From Streptosporangiaceae bacterium (lineage in GTDB: Bacteria > Actinomycetota > Actinomycetes > Streptosporangiales > Streptosporangiaceae): a DNA stretch of 14,655 nucleotides. The notes under the pieces are model-generated. The model was not told the DNA's origin, searched no databases, and saw only the letters and a program-made list of their open reading frames with translations. This document shows, in pieces, positions 7,153 through 13,039 of the stretch (positions are counted from its first letter, which is position 1; each line of letters begins with the position of its first letter). The position numbers were made by a program, and so were the translations under genes. The stretch lies in contig JASHTQ010000394.1 in the NCBI GenBank assembly GCA_030040475.1, positions 1 through 14,655 on the forward strand, read 5' to 3'.

Positions 7153-7717
7153 CCTGACCGCACCGGCTGATCCAGTCGGCGGTGCTGAGGACCTCGGCCT
7201 GGCGCGGGAACACCTTGTCCATGAGCACCTGGTGGACCTCCGGGTCCCTGTCGGCGCAGCCGTCCCGCAGCACGGCCAGCCGGTAGTCCATGTCCGCGGC
7301 CTGGCGCAGGGTGGACAGCACGACGCCGCTGGTGGCGATGCCGGTCAGCGTGAGGGAGCCGACGCCGAGGGAGCGCAGGATCACCTCCAGGTCGCTGCCG
7401 GAGAACGCGCTCACCCGGCGCTTGGTGACGATGATGTCGCCGGGCTCCGGCGCGACCGCCGGGTGGATCTGGGTGGACGCGTCGGTCTCGCCGAGGCCGG
7501 AAGCGGCCAGGGCGGAGAAGGTGCGGTTGTTCGGGCTGATCTCAGGAGTGCCGTCCCGGAACGCTACCCGGACATAGATCACCGGCACGCCGGAGCCGCG
7601 GGCCGCCTGCACCGCGGATCCCAGTGTCTCCAGCAGCGCGGGGGAGTCGCCGAACCGTCCGACCACGCCGTTCTGCACGTCCATGACCAGCAGGGCTTCC
7701 CGAGCCACGATCGTCAT
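7136..7717 (-). CDS. Isochorismatase-family hydrolase fold protein, without the catalytic cysteine
   Basis: 193 residues from ATG 7715-7717. The alpha/beta isochorismatase-like fold is clear: D13 in LLVMDVQNG, K99 in IVTKRR, and the LTGIATSGVVLSTLRQAADMDY segment (124-145). In cysteine hydrolases (nicotinamidase, N-carbamoylsarcosine amidase) the nucleophilic Cys sits where Val132 is found here; D and K are kept. PhzD-type isochorismatases also lack that Cys and hydrolyse a vinyl ether, so a non-amidase reaction is possible, but the substrate is not inferable. GGGAG lies very close upstream of the ATG (two-base gap). A GTG at 7778-7780 would add 21 residues with no family similarity, so I prefer 7717. 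Transcription ends at the hairpin at 7125-7152. Confidence 0.85.
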   Translation of the reverse strand: MTIVAREALLVMDVQNGVVGRFGDSPALLETLGSAVQAARGSGVPVIYVRVAFRDGTPEISPNNRTFSALAASGLGETDASTQIHPAVAPEPGDIIVTKRRVSAFSGSDLEVILRSLGVGSLTLTGIATSGVVLSTLRQAADMDYRLAVLRDGCADRDPEVHQVLMDKVFPRQAEVLSTADWISRCGQGAGGA

Positions 7718-7878
7718 CTCTCCCGTCTGGGCAAATGGCCTGGCGGCGACATGCGCCGATGCGGAACCGTAACCTAGCACGCTAATCCAGCGCGGCGGCA
7801 GGTACGAAGTATCGAGTGACGGGGATCTCCCTCTGATCAGGTGGACGGGGGAGTCCAGATTGCCTAAGGAGTTGTCTG

Positions 7879-8820
7879 ATGAGGCTGAACAAGACGCGTG
7901 TGGTCATGGCCGCCGGGGCCTTGGCGATAGCCGGGGCCGCGACCGCGCTGGCCGGTGCCGGCGCCGCCGCGGGCCAGACGGCCGGCACGGCCGGCACGGC
8001 CGGCCGGACCCAGGTGAGGACGGAGCTCAGCGCGCCGAACCCGGGGAGCCTGTACTACGTCTCCGGCGAGTACATCATGCGGGACCCGCTGGCCGGCGGG
8101 AAGGCACAGCGCGTCGTCAAGGTCGGCAATGTCAGCGTGACCGGGATCGCGACCTCAGGTAACCGCCTGTTCTGGGTGACACAGGCCGGGCTGGGCGGAT
8201 CACTTGACTACGCCACGCTCAGCGGCACGCCGGTCGCGCACACGCTGGTAGGGAACCTGTCCTTCCCGGTGGGGCTGGTCGCCGCGCACGGCTGGCTCTT
8301 CTGGGCCGACCAGCACGCGATCGGCCGGGTCCGCCCCAACGGCACGCAACTGACCAGGCACTTCGTCGTGCCGCCGGAAGAGAACGGCGGCGGTATCGCC
8401 GAGGGGCTGGCGACCGACGGGCAGCACCTGTTCTTCAGCCGCTGCCAGGACAACGAGATCTCCCGGGTGAACATCGGTGGCGGCGCCCTGGACCTGTCGT
8501 TCATCAGGCTCCCGGCGCAGTCCTGCCCGCAGGGGCTGGCAGTCGGTAACAACCACCTGTACTGGGCGGAACTGGCCAGCCACGTGGGCCGCGCGACGCT
8601 GCAGGGAACCGGCGCGAGCGACACCTGGCTCAACATCCGCTCCAACCAGGGCCCGTTCAACCTGGCCGCGGACGACAGCAACGTCTACTGGGACTGGGGC
8701 GGCTCGGCCGGGAGCCCGATGCACGTCGGCACCGCGCGGGTGAACGGGACCGGGCTGCGCGCCAGCCTCTTCCTCGGCCAGGGTGCCTTCCTGCTCACTG
8801 CCCCCGGCGCGAACTCCTGA
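7879..8820 (+). CDS. Secreted beta-propeller-like (YWTD-type repeat) protein
   Basis: 313 residues. A typical signal peptide: basic start MRLNKTR, hydrophobic Ala-rich core (8-29), predicted cleavage near residue 31. A short TAG-TAG-TAG linker follows, encoded by three perfect copies of ACGGCCGGC (7978-8004). The mature part carries about five repeats of 45-50 residues, each with a G/N-[LI]-A...[LV]-[FY]-[WF] core: GIATSGNRLFW, GLVAAHGWLFW, GLATDGQHLFF, GLAVGNNHLYW and NLAADDSNVYW. This resembles LDL-receptor class B (YWTD) or NHL-type propeller blades; the sixth blade may come from the segment around SLYYVSGEY. It is probably a binding or scaffold protein outside the membrane; no enzyme motif and no lipobox are seen. 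Strong ribosome site AAGGAG (7866-7871), spacing seven. The region 7781-7865 should hold its promoter, not identified. Confidence 0.8.
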   Translation: MRLNKTRVVMAAGALAIAGAATALAGAGAAAGQTAGTAGTAGRTQVRTELSAPNPGSLYYVSGEYIMRDPLAGGKAQRVVKVGNVSVTGIATSGNRLFWVTQAGLGGSLDYATLSGTPVAHTLVGNLSFPVGLVAAHGWLFWADQHAIGRVRPNGTQLTRHFVVPPEENGGGIAEGLATDGQHLFFSRCQDNEISRVNIGGGALDLSFIRLPAQSCPQGLAVGNNHLYWAELASHVGRATLQGTGASDTWLNIRSNQGPFNLAADDSNVYWDWGGSAGSPMHVGTARVNGTGLRASLFLGQGAFLLTAPGANS

Positions 8821-8826
8821 CCCACT

Positions 8827-8848
8827 CGCACCCGTTCACGCTGGTGCG
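8827..8848 (+). terminator. Candidate terminator after the secreted propeller gene
   Basis: CGCACC (8827-8832) and GGTGCG (8843-8848) form a perfect 6-bp stem with a 10-nt loop, starting seven bases after the TGA. No T-tract follows. The remainder up to 8935 shows nothing else I can identify. Confidence 0.4.
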
Positions 8849-8935
8849 TCCGCTGCCCCGCAAACGGCCTCGCCCGCGGGTGGGCCTGCGGCACTATGGA
8901 CAGGCGCAGGCGGCGAGCCGGGACGGAAGGGTGCC

Positions 8936-9379
8936 ATGGATCCCGTGGTTACGGTGCAGACGGTGACCGCCCGTCCCACGGCGGTGGTGGCGGCGGCGAC
9001 CACGTGGGCGGAATTCCCTCGGCGGTGGAAGCCGATGCTCGACGAGGTGTATGCCTGCCTGGCCCGTAACGGTGCGGCCAGGCAGGGCTGCAACGTGATG
9101 CTCTACCTGGACGATGTCCCGCACGTCGAGGTCGGCGTGGAGCTGATCAGGCCAAGCGTCCTAGACGGGCCGGTGGTCGAATCGTTCCTGCCCGCGGGGG
9201 AGGTTGCCTGGACCGTCCACCGCGGACCGTACGAGCAACTCGGCGCGGCCCACGACAGGGTGAGCCGGTGGTGCGCCGAACAGGGCAGGCCGCTGGCAGG
9301 CCCGAGGTGGGAGATATACGGCGACTGGCGTGAGGACCCGGCGGAACTGCAAACCGAGGTGTACTACCTGCTCGCCTGA
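8936..9379 (+). CDS. GyrI-like / AraC effector-binding domain protein
   Basis: 147 residues forming one small-molecule-binding domain (SOUL/GyrI fold) with no DNA-binding domain. Supporting pattern: the N-terminal VVTVQTVTARPTAVV strand, the central HRGPYEQLGAAHDRVSRWC segment (95-113), GPRWEIYGDWREDPAELQTEVYYLL near the C-terminus, and Glu141 at the position of the conserved acidic ligand residue of BmrR-type effector domains (family knowledge). Free-standing members may bind or sequester, and in some cases hydrolyse, hydrophobic compounds; some inhibit gyrase-targeting toxins. The ATG at 8936 is preceded by GGAAGG (8925-8930); the frame stays open upstream into the previous gene but is Pro/Ala-rich with no family match. 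It is flanked on both sides by hairpins, so probably monocistronic. Confidence 0.85.
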   Translation: MDPVVTVQTVTARPTAVVAAATTWAEFPRRWKPMLDEVYACLARNGAARQGCNVMLYLDDVPHVEVGVELIRPSVLDGPVVESFLPAGEVAWTVHRGPYEQLGAAHDRVSRWCAEQGRPLAGPRWEIYGDWREDPAELQTEVYYLLA

Positions 9380-9380
9380 G

Positions 9381-9413
9381 CGGGCTGCCGCCATCGACCG
9401 CCCGGCCAGCCCG
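9381..9413 (+). terminator. Terminator after the GyrI-like gene
   Basis: CGGGCTG (9381-9387) and CAGCCCG (9407-9413) are a perfect 7-bp stem, extended by CCG/CGG (9388-9390 with 9403-9405) across a one-base bulge. It begins two bases after the TGA at 9377-9379. Confidence 0.5.
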
Positions 9414-9463
9414 TCCGGGTCGTCGTCCGCCATGTAATCGCCGAGAAGGACGTGAGGGACTTG

Positions 9464-9479
9464 TGCTACTGAGGTAGCA
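9464..9479. promoter_or_regulatory. 16-bp palindrome upstream of the orphan gene
   Basis: TGCTAC (9464-9469), TGAG, GTAGCA (9474-9479): a perfect 6-bp inverted repeat with a 4-bp centre, 44 bp before the start at 9524. TAGCAT at 9475-9480 within it could serve as a -10 element, although the matching -35 (GTGAGG at 9452) is poor. Most likely an operator for a dimeric repressor; an RNA hairpin is the alternative. Confidence 0.5.
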
Positions 9480-9523
9480 TCTGGACCTTACGTGTCCGAT
9501 GCGGCGGGTCTGGGGGGTCCAGA

Positions 9524-10210
9524 ATGGGTAAGGCGGTTTTCTATAAAGCCTCCGATACTCCGGTTGGCGGGCTTTTCCGTGGCGATGGTAATCGCCTGGT
9601 GAACGGTCGGCTCGCGGTGACCTACAGCCTGGAAAGCTACCGCCGCCCCGACGCGGCCGATTCAACCGAGCGGATAGTCGGCAGATGGCACTCGCCGGAT
9701 CTCGACGTGTCCGGCAGATTTGGCGGCAGCAACCGGGGTTCTATCGCCGTGGGCCAGGGTTACCTGCTGCTGACCGACCGGTTCCTGCGGGGCACGGTCA
9801 CGGGGAGCGGACCGAAGAACCGGATTCTCACCGCGACAAAGGGCGGGCCAAAGCTCAAGTCGTTCAGCGGCACGTACGCGTTCCTGTTCGACCTGGTCAC
9901 CGACTTGGCGGAGTTCGATGGACACAGCAAGGCGATCGCGTTGTCAAGCCAGGATGCCGGTCTCCTGATCACCGACCCGTACGTCGCGGATGAAAACTGG
10001 AAATATCGGCCGTTCGCGCTGCCCGGGAAGAGGACGATCGAATTGGCCACTGCCCTGCTGGGCACCATACTTCAGGCCAAGCGGCTTTACGGCGACCAGC
10101 AGACCGCTCAGGCTGCCGCGATGGTTGCCGGCTCTGATTGGCGCAATAGGCTTGCCGACAGCGGCCGGACACCGTTCGTGCTGAAATTCGGCACCGGCAG
10201 CGCCGGCTAA
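9524..10210 (+). CDS. Hypothetical protein, unrecognised family
   Basis: 228 residues; I do not recognise it. No signal peptide, transmembrane segment or known catalytic motif is evident. The first two thirds look beta-rich, with hydrophobic/polar alternation around RGSIAVGQGYLLLTDRFLRG (71-90) and FSGTYAFLFDLVTDLAEF (114-131), reminiscent of a small barrel or PH-like domain (weak inference). A C-terminal helix-rich part (about 170-215) follows a proline-containing linker. Ribosome site GGGGGG (9512-9517), six bases from ATG 9524. The opening codons use A/T third positions (ttt, tat, act, gtt, ctt) more than neighbouring genes, hinting at horizontal acquisition. A palindrome at 9464-9479 lies upstream and a GC hairpin downstream, so it appears to be a single regulated gene. 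Confidence 0.72.
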   Translation: MGKAVFYKASDTPVGGLFRGDGNRLVNGRLAVTYSLESYRRPDAADSTERIVGRWHSPDLDVSGRFGGSNRGSIAVGQGYLLLTDRFLRGTVTGSGPKNRILTATKGGPKLKSFSGTYAFLFDLVTDLAEFDGHSKAIALSSQDAGLLITDPYVADENWKYRPFALPGKRTIELATALLGTILQAKRLYGDQQTAQAAAMVAGSDWRNRLADSGRTPFVLKFGTGSAG

Positions 10211-10217
10211 TCACGAG

Positions 10218-10243
10218 CGGCGGGCCGGGCCCGTAGACCGCCG
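10218..10243 (+). terminator. Candidate terminator after the orphan gene
   Basis: CGGCGG (10218-10223) and CCGCCG (10238-10243) form a 6-bp stem around a GC-rich 14-nt loop, seven bases after the TAA of the 228-residue gene. A second small stem, CGCGC / GCGCG (10267-10281), precedes the next start; its role is unclear. Confidence 0.35.
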
Positions 10244-10294
10244 GCGCCTGACCACCGCTGCCTCCGCGCGCGAGAAGCGCGAGAAGATAGGACC

Positions 10295-11092
10295 GTGGAG
10301 TCACTGGCCGATCTCCTCGAGCAGCGAGCCTTCCGCTGCCGCCTCACCCCCGACCGGGCGCTGCGGTCCCTGGCCGAGGCCGAGGAGTTCCTGCTCGACC
10401 GCGGGCTGCTAACTCGCACCGCCGACTGTGCCTTGCCGAGCCTGTACGAGGCGTGCCACGAGGATCCGTATCAGCCGGGTAGCCCCGGGTTCGCGACCTG
10501 GCCCGCGACCAAGTGGCCGTGGTTCGGCGAACTTGCCGAGCGCGGATACCTGGTCACAGCCGTCCACCGTGGCAAGAACCTGCTGGTATCCGGCCAGGTG
10601 GCGAGGCTGCTCGACCCGATCTGCCGGGCGGAGATCGCCCGGATGCGCGGCGAGGATCGTGGCTGGGCGCGGCTGCTCGATCACCTGGCCACGACCGGGC
10701 CGTCCAGCATCGAGGACCTGCGCGCCGAACTCGGCCTCAAGCGGCAGGAACTGAACGCGCTGCGGGCGCCACTGCAGCGGTGCGGCGCGATCGTCGCGCG
10801 CTCGCCGCTGATGACGGGGGACGACGGGCACTCACACGCCAGCGAGCTGATGCGCTGGGATCAGGCCTACCCGCTCGGCGGCCAGGACCAGGGCGACAGG
10901 GATCCGGCCGCCGCGCTCGCCGACCTGACCGCAGCCGCGGTGAGCGCGGCGGTCGTGGCGCCCGAAACCGGACTGCGGCGCTGGTTCTCCTGGCCCTGGT
11001 ACTGGTCCGCCTCTCTCGTCGACGACCTGGTAACCAGGCAGCGGCTGCGCCGTATCGACGGCCACGTCACAGCCCGGGACCCCGGGCGATAG
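10295..11092 (+). CDS. Winged-helix-like protein, possibly AlkZ-related
   Basis: 265 residues from GTG 10295 (only weak purine-rich ribosome site). The central part (about 122-170: WARLLDHLATTGPSSIEDLRAELGLKRQELNALRAPLQRCGAIVAR compressed) reads as a winged helix-turn-helix with a wing strand. N-terminal motifs such as LTPDRALRSLAEAEEFL and GYLVTAVHRGKNLLVSG are strongly patterned and probably conserved. The C-terminal WPWYWSASLVDDLVTRQRLRRIDGHVT segment is reminiscent of the ends of YcaQ/AlkZ-type DNA glycosylase proteins, but the glycosylase QxQ/QxD-type motif is not evident. Function is therefore open: transcription factor or DNA-repair-related binding protein. The next gene starts nine bases after the TAG stop, so the two are almost certainly cotranscribed and perhaps translationally coupled. 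Confidence 0.75.
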   Translation: MESLADLLEQRAFRCRLTPDRALRSLAEAEEFLLDRGLLTRTADCALPSLYEACHEDPYQPGSPGFATWPATKWPWFGELAERGYLVTAVHRGKNLLVSGQVARLLDPICRAEIARMRGEDRGWARLLDHLATTGPSSIEDLRAELGLKRQELNALRAPLQRCGAIVARSPLMTGDDGHSHASELMRWDQAYPLGGQDQGDRDPAAALADLTAAAVSAAVVAPETGLRRWFSWPWYWSASLVDDLVTRQRLRRIDGHVTARDPGR

Positions 11093-11101
11093 CGTGCTGT
11101 C

Positions 11102-12094
11102 ATGGAACACGCCAGACTCGGCCGAACCGGCCTGCAGGTTTCCAGGCTCTGCCTCGGCACGATGACCTTCGGTCTGCAGTCCGATGAGAGCACCGCCGTC
11201 GCCATTCTCGACCGGGCCGCCGAGGGCGGCATCGACTTCCTCGATAGCTCGGACGCTTATCCGCTCGGCGGGGACCTGAGCACGAGGGGCATCACCGAGG
11301 AGATTCTCGGTCGCTGGCTGCGAGGCAAGCGGGACCGGTTCGTCGTGGCCACCAAGTGCTTTGCCCCGACCGGCCCGGCGCCGTTCGACGCGGGCAACTC
11401 CCGCAAGCACATCATGGCCGCGATCGACGCATCGCTGCGGCGCCTGCAGACGGACTACATCGACCTGTACCAGCTGCACGGATACGACCGCGAGACGCCG
11501 ATCGACGAGACCCTCGGCGCCCTCGATGATCTCGTCCGCTCCGGCAAGGTCCGCTACACCGGCTGCTCGAACTTCCTGACCTACCAGCTCGTGCGGACGA
11601 TCGGCCGCAGCGAGACGCTGCGGCTGGCCCGCTTCGACTCCGTCCAGCCCAGGTACAACCTGCTCTTCCGCCAGATCGAGCGGGAGATGCTCCCGTTCTG
11701 CCTGGAAGAGGGCGTCGGCGTCATCCCCTACAACCCGATCGCGGGCGGCCTGCTGTCCGGCAAGCACTCCCGGTCCGCGCCGCCTCCGGACGGCACTCGC
11801 TTCACCCTCGGCACCGCCGGGGGCATGTACCAGGAGCGCTACTGGCATGACCCCGAGTTCGACACGGTCGAGGAACTCCGCGAGCTGGCCAAGCAGGCCG
11901 GGGTGAACCTGGTCACGCTCTCGGTCGCCTGGGTGATGGCGAACAAGGCCGTCACCGCGCCGATCATCGGTGCCAGCAGGCCGGAACAGCTCGACGCCAG
12001 CCTGGCCGCCGCCGACCTCGTGCTCGACGACGACCTCAAGGCCCGGCTCGACGACCACACGCACCAGTACCGCATGGGCGATGCGCCACGCTAG
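11102..12094 (+). CDS. Aldo/keto reductase (classical tetrad)
   Basis: 330 residues, one TIM-barrel AKR domain. The full catalytic tetrad is visible: D48 and Y53 in FLDSSDAYP, K85 in VVATKCF, H126 in YQLHGYD. NADPH-binding features are near the C-terminal end (PIIGASRPEQLDASL). The second half resembles the bacterial group related to YajO and Tas-type reductases, which reduce aldehydes and ketones; the exact substrate is unknown. The gene begins nine bases after the stop of the winged-helix-like gene with no clear ribosome site of its own, so translation is probably coupled. It ends 17 bp before the convergent stop of the dehalogenase-like gene. CTAGC (12091-12095) and GCTAG (12111-12115) place both TAG stops in a loose inverted repeat that may act as a weak bidirectional terminator. 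It differs from the Kv-beta-like reductase at 3659, which has Asn for His. Confidence 0.93.
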   Translation: MEHARLGRTGLQVSRLCLGTMTFGLQSDESTAVAILDRAAEGGIDFLDSSDAYPLGGDLSTRGITEEILGRWLRGKRDRFVVATKCFAPTGPAPFDAGNSRKHIMAAIDASLRRLQTDYIDLYQLHGYDRETPIDETLGALDDLVRSGKVRYTGCSNFLTYQLVRTIGRSETLRLARFDSVQPRYNLLFRQIEREMLPFCLEEGVGVIPYNPIAGGLLSGKHSRSAPPPDGTRFTLGTAGGMYQERYWHDPEFDTVEELRELAKQAGVNLVTLSVAWVMANKAVTAPIIGASRPEQLDASLAAADLVLDDDLKARLDDHTHQYRMGDAPR

Positions 12095-12111
12095 CCTCGC
12101 GGCCGGCGGCG

Positions 12112-13002
12112 CTAGTCGAGGAAGTCGCGTAGCGCGGCGGTGACCTCGGCGGGCGCCTCCTCGGGCAGGAAGTGGCCGGCGGGCAGCGCGGTGCCGCGGA
12201 CGTCGGCGGCGTACTGCTGCCACACGCCGAGCGGCTCGTAGGCCCGGCCGACGAATCCCTGCGTCCCCCACACCGCGAGCACCGGGCAGTCGATCCGCTG
12301 CCCGGTGGCAAAGGTCTCGTCGTCGTGTGCGAGATCGGTGCTCGCCGCCGCGCGGTAGTCCGCGCATGAGGCAGCGATCGTCCCCGGGTCGCTGAAGCAG
12401 CGGATATAGTCCTGCATCGCGTCCGGCTCGATGCTCGCTCCCTCTGCGAGCAGCGGGCCGATCAGCGACCGGAGCCAGAACGCCGGGTCGGCGCCGATCA
12501 GGCGCTCGGGTATGCCGTGCCCGGTGGCCAGGAAGAACCAGTGGTAATACGCCGTCGCCATGGCCCGGGTCACGTTATGCAGGACGTGCCTGGTCGGCAC
12601 GATATCCAGCACGGCGAGCCTGCTGACCGCGCCGGGGTGGTCCAGGACCAGCCGGTGCCCGACCCGGGCTCCGCGGTCGTGGCCGATCAGCTGGAACGGC
12701 CACAAGCCGAGCTGGCGCATCAGGCCGGCCTGGTCGCGGGCCATGGATCGCTTGGAGTAGGCGAGTCCGGCGGGGTCCGGGTCCGGCTTTGCGGAGTCGC
12801 CGTAGCCGCGCAGGTCGGCCAGCACGACCGTATGGTCGCCGGCCAGGTCGGGTGCCACGTGCCGCCACATGATGTGGTTCTGCGGATAGCCGTGCAGCAG
12901 CAGCAACGGCGGGCCCGAGCCCGCGATGGCGCAGTTGATTCCGGTGCCCTCGACGTCCATGCGGCGGTACTCAAAGCCCGGCAGCCGCATCGGTCCGGTC
13001 AT
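12112..13002 (-). CDS. Alpha/beta hydrolase, fluoroacetate-dehalogenase-like
   Basis: 296 residues, as in fluoroacetate dehalogenases, which use an Asp nucleophile to displace halide from haloacetate, giving glycolate. Residues align almost number for number with the characterised Rhodopseudomonas enzyme: nucleophile D109, carboxylate-binding R110 and R113 (GHDRGARVGH), charge-relay D133 (VLDIVPT), H154 and W155 (YYHWFF), Y216 (DYRA) and H277 (GHFLPEEAP). The usual fluoride-pocket set is H155, W156 and Y219. The oxyanion HGYPQNH has Tyr39 where the characterised enzyme has Phe. The ATG at 13000-13002 has a perfect AAGGAG (13010-13015) seven bases away; the frame stays open to 13107 but that stretch overlaps iolD out of frame and is Arg/Pro-rich. 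It lies 37 bp downstream of iolD on the same strand, likely cotranscribed. Substrate preference (fluoro- versus chloroacetate or another ester/epoxide) is not settled by sequence. Confidence 0.88.
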   Translation of the reverse strand: MTGPMRLPGFEYRRMDVEGTGINCAIAGSGPPLLLLHGYPQNHIMWRHVAPDLAGDHTVVLADLRGYGDSAKPDPDPAGLAYSKRSMARDQAGLMRQLGLWPFQLIGHDRGARVGHRLVLDHPGAVSRLAVLDIVPTRHVLHNVTRAMATAYYHWFFLATGHGIPERLIGADPAFWLRSLIGPLLAEGASIEPDAMQDYIRCFSDPGTIAASCADYRAAASTDLAHDDETFATGQRIDCPVLAVWGTQGFVGRAYEPLGVWQQYAADVRGTALPAGHFLPEEAPAEVTAALRDFLD

Positions 13003-13039
13003 GATCTCGCTCCTTAGCTGAGGCCGGCCGGCACCGGCG

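Noticed and set aside
7978..8004. Three 9-bp tandem repeats as a possible CRISPR-like or regulatory array
   Set aside because: They are in frame and encode the Thr-Ala-Gly linker after a signal peptide; no spacers and far too short for CRISPR.
12091..12115. CTAGC/GCTAG inverted repeat as a strong terminator between convergent genes
   Set aside because: Only five pairs with a 15-nt loop that does not stack further; the match arises largely from both genes ending in TAG. Kept only as a remark.
10832..12367. Long minus-strand open frame (511 codons) across the aldo-keto reductase
   Set aside because: Antisense to a reductase with a complete catalytic tetrad; no family resemblance.
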